Shown: positions 47,863-56,156 of the stretch, in pieces
How the letters are laid out: the number at the start of each line of letters is the position of its first letter
Numbering within the stretch: the first letter of the stretch is position 1
Assembly: GCF_015644585.1 (NCBI RefSeq)
Contig: NZ_JADOBI010000018.1
Location: forward strand, 38,857-102,856
Origin: Rahnella laticis
GTDB lineage: Bacteria > Pseudomonadota > Gammaproteobacteria > Enterobacterales > Enterobacteriaceae
Direction: 5' to 3'
Length of the DNA stretch: 64,000 nt
The notes under the pieces: generated by a model
The model's database searches: none
What the model was told of the DNA's origin: nothing
The model's input: only the letters and a program-made list of their open reading frames with translations
Position numbers and translations under genes: made by a program

Positions 47863-47873
47863 TTGTTATCGGG

Positions 47874-48338
47874 TTATTCGGTCCAGCTGCTGATCAGTTC
47901 TCCGTTGAGATAAACCTGGCGCGGCAACGCGACGTTCTCCGGCAGCGGCGGTTCCGGCAGGTGAGTGATCGTCCGTACGCCATTTTCGTCGGCGACCTGA
48001 ACCCGCTCGGTGAGTTGCAGCGTGAATGACAGCGCTGTGCCTGGCTGCACAAATGCAAAATCGGTCAGCCGGTGCGTTGCGTTGCCCAGAATCTCAGGCT
48101 GATTGACCCGGAGCCAGTCGAGGATGGCGACCACCATCTGGTCAGTCAGACTTTCATCGGGCGCGTTGTCGTTGCTGACGCTTAACGTCAGCGGATAGCG
48201 ATATTCGAAAGAAAGTGAAGAGGCCGAGGTGGCGATGACATTTCCCGCGCCGGTGGTCATCACCAGCTTTTCAGGGGCGGATTGGAAAAAGGGGATTTGC
48301 TCAATCAGCCGTTGTTTTAGCTGTAGTGGTTTTTGCAT
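47874..48338 (-). CDS. tail completion protein gpR
   Basis: A 154-residue P2 gpR-like tail completion protein, starting at 48338 (MQKPLQLKQRLIEQIPFFQ). The partner gpS, which normally follows, is absent: V begins only 81 bp further on. gpR start codons lie inside the lysC gene. Confidence 0.88.
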   Translation of the reverse strand: MQKPLQLKQRLIEQIPFFQSAPEKLVMTTGAGNVIATSASSLSFEYRYPLTLSVSNDNAPDESLTDQMVVAILDWLRVNQPEILGNATHRLTDFAFVQPGTALSFTLQLTERVQVADENGVRTITHLPEPPLPENVALPRQVYLNGELISSWTE

Positions 48339-48591
48339 GTTGTGCCTCCTGACACTTTTTGATGGTCTCAATCTGCAGGCCGCAGCTCAGCAGGGCGGAT
48401 TCCAGCTGGAGAATATCGGCGCTCAGTGCCGCGTTAGTGCGCGGATGGCTGGACGGAACCGGGCAGGAACTGACCGCCGGACAGCCAATGTAAATAATCG
48501 CTGGCGGAGCTGAAGGCTGGCCGGTCGTGCAGCCGGCTAACATCAGCAGGCAGCTCAGCGTCAGCCCACCGGCGCGATTGCGGATTGTCAT
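48301..48591 (-). CDS. outer-membrane spanin subunit (LysC/Rz1-like)
   Basis: A 96-residue small lipoprotein with lipobox MLAGC and a Pro-rich start (GQPSAPPAIIYIGCPAVSSC), typical of o-spanins. It is partly embedded out of frame within the i-spanin gene, the usual Rz/Rz1 layout. It would fuse inner and outer membranes in the last step of lysis. Confidence 0.85.
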   Translation of the reverse strand: MTIRNRAGGLTLSCLLMLAGCTTGQPSAPPAIIYIGCPAVSSCPVPSSHPRTNAALSADILQLESALLSCGLQIETIKKCQEAQHAKTTTAKTTAD

Positions 48592-48859
48592 GAAGGCTCC
48601 TTTGCCGTTCCTGTTCCCGGGATTGCATTACCTGCGCGGCGGTGCTCAGGTCCTGACGTAACGCCAGTTCGGCTTCCGCGCGTTGCTGCATTTGCTGATT
48701 CAGCTCTGTAATCAGTTGATCCCGCTGGTGTAATTGCGCGGTCAGCGCGGCGTGCTGCTGAACGGCGTTGTTGAGGTCGTGCTGTAGTGAACGGTTGGAA
48801 AGCAGCAGGATGACGATTAACAGCGCCATTCCTGCCAGAAGTGCCAGCATTGCTTTCAT
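48434..48859 (-). CDS. inner-membrane spanin subunit (LysB/Rz-like)
   Basis: A 141-residue i-spanin with an N-terminal membrane anchor (MLALLAGMALLIVILLLS). A long coiled coil of Gln/Leu/Glu heptads follows (about residues 25-90), then a C-terminus ending FLPGSVQPSAH. It overlaps lysC. Confidence 0.87.
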   Translation of the reverse strand: MKAMLALLAGMALLIVILLLSNRSLQHDLNNAVQQHAALTAQLHQRDQLITELNQQMQQRAEAELALRQDLSTAAQVMQSREQERQRSLHDNPQSRRWADAELPADVSRLHDRPAFSSASDYLHWLSGGQFLPGSVQPSAH

Positions 48860-49368
48860 TCAATTCCCTTCAGGCAAACGGTGAATTCAGCGTTTCTCCG
48901 GCGTTCCAGCCCGCTGCTGCGCTGGCCTTTCACATAAATCCAGCGAGGAAGTTGTCCGCAGGCCTGCCGCCATTGTTGTTTGTTGATGAAATACGCCAGC
49001 GTGGATTTGCAAGCCGCGCCGGTACCGACGTTAAAACTAAATGACACCACGGCATCAAAGACCGGCTGGGGCATGTCGGCGGGCATGCACTTTTTAACGG
49101 CGCGCTCGGTTTGCTGAATATCCTGCAACAGGTTTTCAGCCGCCTGATGCTCGGTGATCGCTTTTCCGGGGACCACGCCTGCCGTATGGCCAATGCCGCT
49201 GGTCCAGACGCCCGCGCTGCACTGATAGGGGTGCAGCTGGCAGCCTTCAAAGTCAGTAATCAGCCGCAGCCCTTCATCTGAAACTTGTAAGGCGTGATAA
49301 CCGGGCAGCGCTGCCATCAGCGCCAGAACCGCGGCGGCGCTGCACCGCTTAAGAGTTGAGGTCTTCAT
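48856..49368 (-). CDS. SAR endolysin (glycoside hydrolase 24 lysozyme)
   Basis: A 170-residue peptidoglycan-cleaving endolysin exported by an N-terminal signal-arrest-release segment (about residues 9-27, weakly hydrophobic and Ala-rich). The catalytic triad follows the E-8aa-D/C-5aa-T rule with Glu41, Cys50 and Thr56. Cys9 at the start of the SAR segment allows disulfide-controlled activation, as in the P1 Lyz type. Confidence 0.88.
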   Translation of the reverse strand: MKTSTLKRCSAAAVLALMAALPGYHALQVSDEGLRLITDFEGCQLHPYQCSAGVWTSGIGHTAGVVPGKAITEHQAAENLLQDIQQTERAVKKCMPADMPQPVFDAVVSFSFNVGTGAACKSTLAYFINKQQWRQACGQLPRWIYVKGQRSSGLERRRNAEFTVCLKGIE

Positions 49369-49570
49369 AGGTGTTCGGATTGAGGTTGCTGCGCGCCAGA
49401 AGCTGGAAGCTTTTACGCCGGTAATACCAGTTGACGAGAAAAGTGCCGACGCCCACGCCGGATCCGACTAAAAAGGCCACATCCTGCGATGTCAGACCCG
49501 CCAGCCAGGTCAGCGACGTGGCAATGAAATAGGCGCAGGCCGAGCTGATGCGTTCAGTATTCAGTCCCAT
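49349..49570 (-). CDS. holin (class II, two membrane helices)
   Basis: The protein has 73 residues with two hydrophobic segments (about 11-27 and 32-49; GVGVGTFLVNWYYRRK) and a charged tail, as in lambda-21-type holins. With a SAR endolysin it would act as a pinholin, depolarising the membrane to free the enzyme. It overlaps the endolysin gene by 20 nt. Confidence 0.85.
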   Translation of the reverse strand: MGLNTERISSACAYFIATSLTWLAGLTSQDVAFLVGSGVGVGTFLVNWYYRRKSFQLLARSNLNPNTYEDLNS

Positions 49571-49764
49571 AACTTGATCGCTTCCTGAACCGGTTGTTCA
49601 GCGATATCAGGCATTTCAACGGCGGTGCCGTGTGGCAATAACGGGCCTAAGTCCGCAATGCCTTTATTGGCGGCGTACACTTTTTCCACGACAACCGCGG
49701 TGCGGCCGTAATAACGCCAGCACATGGAATCGAGGGTATCGCCCTGTTCTGCATAGAGTTTCAT
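49561..49764 (-). CDS. tail protein gpX (LysM-like)
   Basis: A 67-residue P2 gpX-like protein starting at 49764 (MKLYAEQGDTLDSMCWRYYG), with the LysM-type fold expected for this family. It is the first gene of the lysis/tail-completion late operon. In P2, X follows the head gene L, which is missing here. Confidence 0.92.
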   Translation of the reverse strand: MKLYAEQGDTLDSMCWRYYGRTAVVVEKVYAANKGIADLGPLLPHGTAVEMPDIAEQPVQEAIKLWD

Positions 49765-49844
49765 CGGTTTTCTCCGCAAGTGAGTGAAATCGTCAGGAGG
49801 TGAAATCAGTCTGCGGAATATGGCCGGAGGCAGCAATCTGAGAG

Positions 49845-49869
49845 GGTTGTTAAACGTGTGGCACAACAG
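49845..49869 (-). promoter_or_regulatory. Ogr-type late promoter site upstream of X
   Basis: The minus strand reads ctgttgtgcca, then to acaacc: exactly TGT-N12-ACA with extended half-sites (TGTTGT and ACAACC). It lies about 80-105 bp before the X start, correct for an activator site near -55. Confidence 0.75.
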
Positions 49870-49965
49870 GGAATTGAAGAGGGAGAAATGGCGGGGCGCT
49901 TAGCCCGAACAGAAGCCGGAGGAGTAAGCGCCACAACAGGAAAATACCGCCCGCAGATCAGGTTT

Positions 49966-50160
49966 TCAGTGTGCTTCGTCTGCGCTCCCGTGGTAACAGA
50001 GCGCGTCCTGATCCTCACCGGTCAGAGCCTGGCCAGCCAGTTCAGAAATCAGTGACATCACGACAAGAAATTCTTTTGGATTGCATTGCGCTGTCTGCGA
50101 AATGTCTGCGATCAATTGTATCCTGGACAACGTTAGCTGTTGTTTAGTCAGGTTTTCCAT
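49966..50160 (-). CDS. small SOS-controlled protein, candidate antirepressor
   Basis: A 64-residue unrecognised protein (MENLTKQQLTLSRIQLIADI...). A consensus LexA box lies 18-37 bp upstream of its ATG. In phage 186 the LexA-controlled gene is tum, an antirepressor of CI. This gene is smaller than 186 tum (146 residues) and I see no clear similarity, so the role is inferred only from the SOS box and the 186-like repressor in the same locus. Confidence 0.6.
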   Translation of the reverse strand: MENLTKQQLTLSRIQLIADISQTAQCNPKEFLVVMSLISELAGQALTGEDQDALCYHGSADEAH

Positions 50161-50177
50161 TTTCTCCCCTCGCCAGA

Positions 50178-50197
50178 TACTGTGTTTATATACAGTA
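50178..50197. promoter_or_regulatory. LexA (SOS) box in the tailocin locus
   Basis: tactgtgtttatatacagta: CTGT-N8-ACAG with the flanking TA bases of the consensus, directly upstream of the 64-codon gene. Confidence 0.9.
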
Positions 50198-50298
50198 TTC
50201 TTTAATTGATCTAATACGTCAACACTCAGAGCATTTTAAAAAATATAATTCATTGAATTAATGCGGAAATTTTTATTGGCGCGGTTTTTGTATGGATT

Positions 50299-52188
50299 TC
50301 AGCAATCCCGGCAGGGAAACCGATCCACAGTTATTGACAGAACTCCAAGGTGAGCAAAAGGCGGGATTTCAGGGCGTGGCTGGCGCAAACGGACAATGCG
50401 CCATTGTTCGGTATGCGTCAGGAATATCTGCGACTCGCCGATATGCGGCGCATAAATGCCGATGACTTTTTGTCTCGGTTCATCGTAAGCGTTGAGCTGT
50501 TCACTGATTTTGCGGGCAACGCGCACGGTCTGATCTTTTCGCCGGATATGGATGCCGCCCTGCGCCTGAATGTAACGGGAAAAATTTCCCTGATCCGCCG
50601 AGCTGCGAACTTCTTCAACGCGTTCGTCAAACCGGCTGGCGAGGCTCTGGTTTCTGATTCGGCGGCACTCGCGCCAGGCACCGACAGAAGGGATGCCAAT
50701 GGCGTGAAACTGGGGGATCCGCCAGGTCGATGCCCAGGCGGTGACGGCGGTGGCGACATCGGTCAGCAACCGGCCAGAATCATGATCGGTTTCGCCTTCG
50801 AGCGCGTAGCCATCGATATTTTTAGCGACATATTTGGCGATGTACCCGGCAGCGCCTCCGCGGTTGAGCGGTTTGCAGTGAAAGCGGGATTCCGCTGCGC
50901 CGGGTTCATCGGGATCGTCTTCAAGCGCGTAACGGCGCATCACGTCGATCACTTTTTGCTGCTGTTCAGGCGGCGTGAACAACATCATATGCCAGTGTGG
51001 CGTTCCGTCGTGATGGGGCTCAACTACGCGGACGCCGTACACTTTCAGGCCTTTATCTTTAAACGTGGTGCGGATTTTTGCCCAGACGGCGACCAGGTAT
51101 CTTTGCGCATTTTTAGGCGTAAAAGCGTGCTGATTCCATTTGGGATTGAACGTCGGGGCTGAATACTGGCTGTAAGTTTTCATCGGATGGTATTTTGACG
51201 GTGTCGTCAGCGTGATGAACAGGCCCCGATCCTCCTGCTGACAGGCAACATCTTCGACGCCGGCAATCAGAGTCATCAATTCCATACGCCGCAGTTTAGG
51301 GTTCGAAACGCTGGCTAAAACGGTATCCAGCAGGCTCAGTCTGTCACCGGATTCGACGTTTTCCAGCTCACACTGCTTCAGGTAATTGAGCGTGGAGAGG
51401 CGGCGGGAAACCACGTCACGGATGGCATTTTTGCTGGCATAAGGCGAAGCAGACCGGTTTACATAACCGCAGGCAATCATCAGCGCTTCGCGCCACAGAC
51501 GTTGCTGCGAACGCAGTTGCCTTTCCCACCATTCACCGCTGACCAGCCGGGAAATGCTGGCGACCGCCACTTCTGCGGTCATCCGGCCTTTTTGCCATGC
51601 ATTCCAGTACAGTGGCTGAACGCGAACGGAACGCGCCATCGCCGACAGATGCCCGAAAATCTCACGCTGCGTGCTGTCTTGCAGTAAAACGTCCGGTTCA
51701 GGCATCTGTTCCAGCCAGCGTTCGCAATGATGTTCGTAAGCACCCTGCATATGAATGGCCAGAGTGTTTGCCAGCCGCTTCAGCGCATCATCATTAAGAT
51801 CGGGCAGGCGGTTGAAGGTTTCCTCTTCCATCAGCAGTTTTTCCGAATACTGGCGGTAAAGCCTGTGGCGCGCGCTGACCCGCAGAATACGCGGCCATAA
51901 TCGTTGTACAAACACGGTCATCAGGAAATGAAATGCCGGGCGCACGCCTTTTGTCTCCAGTAAAAACTGATACCGCTGATGCAGGGGGGCGCGCAGGCAG
52001 CGCGGAAGGGCGGCAATCTGAGAAAGTGCCGCCTGCTGGCGCTGGCAAAAATCACGGCTCAGCGGTTTTTCCAACGGGCTGCTTATTGCCGGGCGCGGCG
52101 CATTCCACCACCACGGACCGGCTTCATTTTTTCCGGTTAAGGGAGCGAACGCAGAAGATGACGTTATCTCCGGCAGATTAATTTTCAT
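50299..52188 (-). CDS. P2 gpA-like rolling-circle replication initiator
   Basis: A 629-residue HUH endonuclease that nicks the phage origin. The HUH motif is in TPHWHMMLF. The two-tyrosine catalytic motif is in GYIAKYVAKNIDGY, as in P2 gpA. The N-terminal half contains the family's helical region. It is intact, about 130 residues shorter than P2 gpA (761). Its retention in a locus without head or packaging genes is unusual. Confidence 0.9.
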   Translation of the reverse strand: MKINLPEITSSSAFAPLTGKNEAGPWWWNAPRPAISSPLEKPLSRDFCQRQQAALSQIAALPRCLRAPLHQRYQFLLETKGVRPAFHFLMTVFVQRLWPRILRVSARHRLYRQYSEKLLMEEETFNRLPDLNDDALKRLANTLAIHMQGAYEHHCERWLEQMPEPDVLLQDSTQREIFGHLSAMARSVRVQPLYWNAWQKGRMTAEVAVASISRLVSGEWWERQLRSQQRLWREALMIACGYVNRSASPYASKNAIRDVVSRRLSTLNYLKQCELENVESGDRLSLLDTVLASVSNPKLRRMELMTLIAGVEDVACQQEDRGLFITLTTPSKYHPMKTYSQYSAPTFNPKWNQHAFTPKNAQRYLVAVWAKIRTTFKDKGLKVYGVRVVEPHHDGTPHWHMMLFTPPEQQQKVIDVMRRYALEDDPDEPGAAESRFHCKPLNRGGAAGYIAKYVAKNIDGYALEGETDHDSGRLLTDVATAVTAWASTWRIPQFHAIGIPSVGAWRECRRIRNQSLASRFDERVEEVRSSADQGNFSRYIQAQGGIHIRRKDQTVRVARKISEQLNAYDEPRQKVIGIYAPHIGESQIFLTHTEQWRIVRLRQPRPEIPPFAHLGVLSITVDRFPCRDC

Positions 52189-52295
52189 AAACTATTTCCC
52201 CCAAACGGTTTTGCAGAAAAAAGGCAGCAACATGCCTTCCCGGAAAAGGAATATTTCCAGAATGAATTTATTAAAAACTGAAAAAGAAAAGTGAC

Positions 52296-52517
52296 TTATA
52301 CAGGGCGGTAATTCTTTTTCCTGAGCTCATTAATCTCCTGACACTCAATACAACGCTGAACGCCCGGAATAATCTTTCTGCGCTTTTCAGGTATAGCACA
52401 CTCACAATCCTCACAGAAGTATGCAGACGGGGCGCGCGACGTGCGGGTTGCACGGGCGATTTGTTCCTGTAAAACAGTTAACTGATATTCCTGGGATTCA
52501 TCCATCCAGTCAGCCAT
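52296..52517 (-). CDS. TraR/DksA-type zinc-finger protein
   Basis: A 73-residue protein from the ATG at 52517 (MADWMDESQEYQLTVLQEQI). A four-cysteine zinc finger (CEDCECAIPEKRR ... CIECQEINE) matches the C-terminal finger of TraR/DksA, a protein type common in P2-like early regions that acts in the RNA polymerase secondary channel. It overlaps the next gene upstream by 1 nt. Confidence 0.85.
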   Translation of the reverse strand: MADWMDESQEYQLTVLQEQIARATRTSRAPSAYFCEDCECAIPEKRRKIIPGVQRCIECQEINELRKKNYRPV

Positions 52518-52792
52518 CAGCAAAATTCTCCTGTATATCGCGCGGTAAAATGGCGCAGGGATAATAGGGCCTGAGCAATTTTTAATTGCTCCTCGGGTTT
52601 TAATTCTGAATACGTTAATAAGGTATGACGGCGCTTAAGTCCGGCATGGAAACATAATGTGGTTTTCAATTTGTCCGAAGTCTGATCAAAAATTGTTTCC
52701 AGTTTATTTTTACTGTCAGAAAAATAGGTTTCCTTTAAATACGCGATCTGGCGCAAGCCTGTCAGCCGCTGCTGCTCTGTGCCTAAAAACAT
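52517..52792 (-). CDS. P2-like early-region protein of unknown function
   Basis: An unrecognised 91-residue protein (MFLGTEQQRLTGLRQIAYLK...LRHFTARYTGEFC), helical and basic. It is the first gene of the leftward early operon (this gene, zinc-finger gene, gpA), facing away from cI. Confidence 0.6.
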   Translation of the reverse strand: MFLGTEQQRLTGLRQIAYLKETYFSDSKNKLETIFDQTSDKLKTTLCFHAGLKRRHTLLTYSELKPEEQLKIAQALLSLRHFTARYTGEFC

Positions 52793-52938
52793 AACCCCTC
52801 CTCAATGACCCCATTCCGTGAGCAGGAGATCCTCCTCTCTTTGCCGCCTGTTGCTTCAGGAACGCATTGCGGATTCTCCACTGCGCCGTAAATTTGGTAT
52901 CATGGCTTTCTATTGGTACATTACATAATCAATCTAAG

Positions 52939-52952
52939 CTTGCATTTGCAAG
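52939..52952. promoter_or_regulatory. candidate repressor operator
   Basis: Perfect dyad cttgcatttgcaag between cI and the divergent early operon, where the CI-controlled switch promoters should be. Confidence 0.45.
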
Positions 52953-52992
52953 TTGTCAAGATGATATTTACAGGCCCAGGGGTTTTCGCCAG

Positions 52993-53583
52993 ATGCAATT
53001 AGATGAACTCGAAGGTGGAAAAGCCGTTCTGACGCGTATGCTTCAGGCTTACGGCTTTAGCATGCAGAAAGAACTTGGTGATCTGTATGGGTTATCCTCT
53101 GGAACGATAAGTACCTGGGTAAGAAGAGATTATTTTCCCGGTGATGTGGTTGTCGCCTGTGCGCTGGATACCGGTGTTTCACTGCGCTGGCTTGCAACGG
53201 GCAAAGGGAATATGCAGGATGCGCCGTCCGCAGGATCATCCGCTTCTGCAAGTGTGCTTCAGCTTAAAAAGTTGAGATTGCGAGGTGGTGCGCTGGAAGA
53301 GGAAGGCGTATGGGTAGCCGATCCTTCTTTACTGGACGGTTCTCTGGCTGAACCGGCTTACATTGTTAAAGGCAATCACTCCTGGATCATCGATTTAGGC
53401 AGCACAATTCCGGGCAACGGGCGCTGGCTTTTGAATATCGATGGTGATGTGGATGTCTATGACGTGGCGCGTATTCCGGGAAATCGCATTAAAGTGACGC
53501 GGCAGGACAGCCATTTCGAATGCGGCGTGGAAGAAGTCACGGCGTTAGGCCAGGTCTTTATTACGCTGGATCGCAATCTGTAA
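52993..53583 (+). CDS. 186 CI-like prophage repressor
   Basis: A 196-residue protein from the ATG at 52993 (MQLDELEGGKAVLTRMLQAY); upstream in-frame codons lie in the operator region and were rejected. The N-terminal HTH (LGDLYGLSSGTISTWVRRDY) and the motif CALDTGVSLRWLATGKG match phage 186 CI. The C-terminal oligomerisation domain ends FECGVEEVTALGQVF, also 186-like. No RecA-type autocleavage serine/lysine pair is evident. This fits the 186 scheme, in which an antirepressor, not RecA, inactivates CI. Confidence 0.87.
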   Translation: MQLDELEGGKAVLTRMLQAYGFSMQKELGDLYGLSSGTISTWVRRDYFPGDVVVACALDTGVSLRWLATGKGNMQDAPSAGSSASASVLQLKKLRLRGGALEEEGVWVADPSLLDGSLAEPAYIVKGNHSWIIDLGSTIPGNGRWLLNIDGDVDVYDVARIPGNRIKVTRQDSHFECGVEEVTALGQVFITLDRNL

Positions 53584-53730
53584 TTCTTCACCCTCAGCAA
53601 CCGCCCGGATGCTGAGGGAAATCCCGTAAAATTCCCCATATCTTTCTGACTCCCCAATCTGACTTTTCCTTATCCCTTCACACTGTGTGTAATTTCCACG
53701 GTACAGCAGGCTCAACCCTTAAAGATTTTA

Positions 53731-53790
53731 TGTAAACATAACTTTCCGTATTTCGGTTTAATGGCTGTTAATGGTAATTTTAAGTTTACA
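53731..53790. promoter_or_regulatory. TyrR boxes upstream of aroF
   Basis: Two sequences resemble the TyrR box TGTAAA-N6-TTTACA: tgtaaacataactttccg (53731-53748, good left half) and ggtaattttaagtttaca (53773-53790, good right half). Tyrosine-dependent repression of aroF-tyrA by TyrR is established in E. coli. Confidence 0.6.
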
Positions 53791-53879
53791 ACTAAGGCTT
53801 GATAAGTTTACGCGCTGTGTTAATGTTGTCCGCAGATGCCTCAATGGCAGCCCATTTTCCTGATAAGCGGAACACCATC

Positions 53880-54956
53880 ATGCAAAAAGACGCCCTGAAT
53901 AATGTTCATATCACTGCCGAACAAATCCTGATCACCCCGGAAGAATTGAAAAATCGCTTTCCTTTAAGCGTCAGTGACGAAACCAGCATTTCCGAAGCAC
54001 GTAAAACCATCGCTGATATTGTGCATGGTCGTGATCCTCGTCTGCTGGTGGTGTGTGGTCCTTGTTCCATTCATGACGTTGACGCCGCGCTCGATTACGC
54101 GCGTCACCTGAAAACGCTGGCAGCGGAACTGAGCGATCGTCTGTACATCGTGATGCGTGTTTACTTCGAAAAGCCCCGCACGACGGTAGGCTGGAAAGGT
54201 TTGATCAACGACCCGCACATGGACGGCACGTTTGATGTTGAAGCCGGTTTGCACATTGCGCGTGATTTGCTGTTGCAGCTGGTTGGCATGGGATTACCGC
54301 TGGCGACCGAAGCGCTGGATCCAAACAGCCCGCAGTACTTAGGCGATTTGTTCAGCTGGTCGGCTATCGGTGCGCGTACGACAGAATCTCAGACTCACCG
54401 CGAAATGGCGTCAGGTCTGTCCATGCCGGTAGGCTTCAAAAACGGTACCGACGGCAGCCTGGGCACGGCAATCAATGCTATGCGTGCAGCGGAAATGGCG
54501 CACCGTTTTGTTGGTATCAATCAGGCCGGGCAGGTTTGTCTGTTGCAGACTCAGGGTAACCCGGACGGCCACGTGATTTTACGCGGCGGCAAAACGCCAA
54601 ACTACAGCGCGCAGGATGTTCAGGCGTGTGAAAAACAGATGAGTGACGCGGGACTCCATCCTTCCTTGATGATAGATTGCAGTCACGGTAACTCAAACAA
54701 AGACTATCGTCGCCAGCCCGTTGTGGCTCAGTCCGTGATTGATCAGATTAAGGCCGGCAACCGCTCTATTACGGGCCTGATGCTGGAAAGCCATCTGAAC
54801 GAAGGTAGCCAGTCTTCTGAACAACCGCGTTCAGAAATGAAATACGGTGTGTCGGTAACCGATGCCTGTATCAACTGGGAAACCACGGAAAACCTGTTAC
54901 GCACCATGCATCAGGAACTGGGTGACGCACTGGCGGCACGAATCGCAGGAGAGTAA
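53880..54956 (+). CDS. aroF: DAHP synthase, tyrosine-sensitive
   Basis: It condenses phosphoenolpyruvate and erythrose-4-phosphate, the first step of aromatic synthesis. From the ATG at 53880 (MQKDALNNVHITAEQILITP) it has 358 residues and is very close to E. coli AroF. Conserved sites include VVCGPCSIHD, RVYFEKPRTTVGWKG, GFKNGTDGS and DCSHGNSNKDY. An upstream in-frame ATA/ATG extension was rejected. tyrA follows after 6 nt. Confidence 0.97.
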   Translation: MQKDALNNVHITAEQILITPEELKNRFPLSVSDETSISEARKTIADIVHGRDPRLLVVCGPCSIHDVDAALDYARHLKTLAAELSDRLYIVMRVYFEKPRTTVGWKGLINDPHMDGTFDVEAGLHIARDLLLQLVGMGLPLATEALDPNSPQYLGDLFSWSAIGARTTESQTHREMASGLSMPVGFKNGTDGSLGTAINAMRAAEMAHRFVGINQAGQVCLLQTQGNPDGHVILRGGKTPNYSAQDVQACEKQMSDAGLHPSLMIDCSHGNSNKDYRRQPVVAQSVIDQIKAGNRSITGLMLESHLNEGSQSSEQPRSEMKYGVSVTDACINWETTENLLRTMHQELGDALAARIAGE

Positions 54957-54962
54957 GTTTTT

Positions 54963-56084
54963 ATGGTGGCAGAACTTAACGCGTTGCGCGATCAGATCGA
55001 CGACGTCGATAAAGCGTTGTTAGATCTCTTATCACGGCGTCTGGCGCTGGTTGCAGAAGTCGGGGAAGTCAAAAGCCGTTATGGTTTGCCGATTTATGTG
55101 CCTGAACGGGAAGCCGCAATGCTGGCCTCCCGCCGTCAGGAAGCGCAGAACCTCGGGGTTCCGCCGGATCTGATTGAAGATGTATTGCGCCGCGTAATGC
55201 GTGAATCCTACTCAAGCGAAAACGATAAAGGCTTCAAAACGTTGCATCCGGCGCTGCGTCCGGTAGTGATTATCGGCGGAAACGGGCAGATGGGGCGTTT
55301 GTTCACCCGTCTGCTGGAGTTGTCAGGTTATCAGGTCAAGGTTCTGGAGCAGGAAGACTGGCCACAGGCGGAAACATTACTGGCGGATGCCGGAATGGTG
55401 ATTGTCAGCGTGCCGATTCATCTGACCGAAGAGGTGATTGCCCGTCTGCCAAAACTGCCTGATGACTGCATTCTGGTGGATCTGGCGTCGGTAAAAAACC
55501 GTCCGCTTCAGGCGATGCTGGCAGTACACGAAGGCCCGGTGCTTGGCCTGCATCCGATGTTTGGTCCGGATGTCAGCAGCCTGGCAAAACAGGTTGTGGT
55601 GTATTGCGATGGCCGCGAACCGCAGGCATACCAGTGGTTACTGGAGCAGTTGCAGGTGTGGGGTGCGCGGTTGCATAAAATCAGTGCGGTTGAACACGAT
55701 CAGAACATGGCATTTATTCAGGCGTTGCGCCACTTCGCGACATTCGCGTACGGCTTACATCTGTCGGAAGAAAATGTTCAGATTGAGCAATTGCTGGCGC
55801 TGTCTTCTCCGATTTACCGCCTCGAGCTGGCGATGGTCGGGCGACTGTTTGCACAGGATCCTCAGCTTTATGCAGACATTATTATGTCCTCCGAAAGCAA
55901 TCTGGCACTGATCAAGCGTTACTATCAGCGATTTGGTGATGCGCTGGCGCTGCTGGAAAGCGGTGATAAAGACGCGTTTATCAGCAAATTCAGAAAGGTT
56001 GAGCACTGGTTTGGCGATTATGCGCCACGCTTCCTGAAGGAAAGCGGTGCGTTATTGCGACAGGCGAACGACAACCGTAAGTAA
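54963..56084 (+). CDS. tyrA: bifunctional chorismate mutase / prephenate dehydrogenase
   Basis: The protein has 373 residues. The N-terminal AroQ-type chorismate mutase (residues 1-90, [20 protein letters not shown]) is fused to an NAD-dependent prephenate dehydrogenase with the Rossmann motif [10 protein letters not shown] and the catalytic His in HPMFGPD. It is translationally coupled to aroF, with a ribosome binding site (ggagag) inside the end of aroF. The pathway product is 4-hydroxyphenylpyruvate for tyrosine. Confidence 0.97.
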   Translation: MVAELNALRDQIDDVDKALLDLLSRRLALVAEVGEVKSRYGLPIYVPEREAAMLASRRQEAQNLGVPPDLIEDVLRRVMRESYSSENDKGFKTLHPALRPVVIIGGNGQMGRLFTRLLELSGYQVKVLEQEDWPQAETLLADAGMVIVSVPIHLTEEVIARLPKLPDDCILVDLASVKNRPLQAMLAVHEGPVLGLHPMFGPDVSSLAKQVVVYCDGREPQAYQWLLEQLQVWGARLHKISAVEHDQNMAFIQALRHFATFAYGLHLSEENVQIEQLLALSSPIYRLELAMVGRLFAQDPQLYADIIMSSESNLALIKRYYQRFGDALALLESGDKDAFISKFRKVEHWFGDYAPRFLKESGALLRQANDNRK

Positions 56085-56103
56085 AGGCTGATTCAGTTAA
56101 AAA

Positions 56104-56141
56104 GAAGGGCGCCGCATCATGATGCAGCGCCCTTTTATTTT
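56104..56141. terminator. terminator between tyrA and pheA
   Basis: aagggcgc...gcgccctt stem with an inner catcatgatg dyad, followed by ttttatttt, between convergent genes. Confidence 0.88.
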
Positions 56142-56156
56142 GGCTCAAATAACCGG

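Larger units (their letters stand above)
38534..53583 (-). mobile_element. P2/186-like tail locus (probable R-type tailocin)
   Basis: The order, read right to left, is cI (opposite strand), two small early genes, gpA, an SOS-box gene, X, holin, endolysin, lysB, lysC, R, V, W, J, I, H, FI, FII, E/E', T, U, D, ogr. This is the P2 order with the whole head block (Q, P, O, N, M, L) missing, along with S, G and any integrase. The reading frames are intact, which argues for selection for contractile tail particles rather than decay. Confidence 0.85.

Noticed and set aside
44235..49869. Repeated word tggcacaacag as insertion-sequence ends
   Set aside because: No transposase or target duplications are nearby. 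The spacing before X, V and FI and the TGT-N12-ACA form fit Ogr activator sites.
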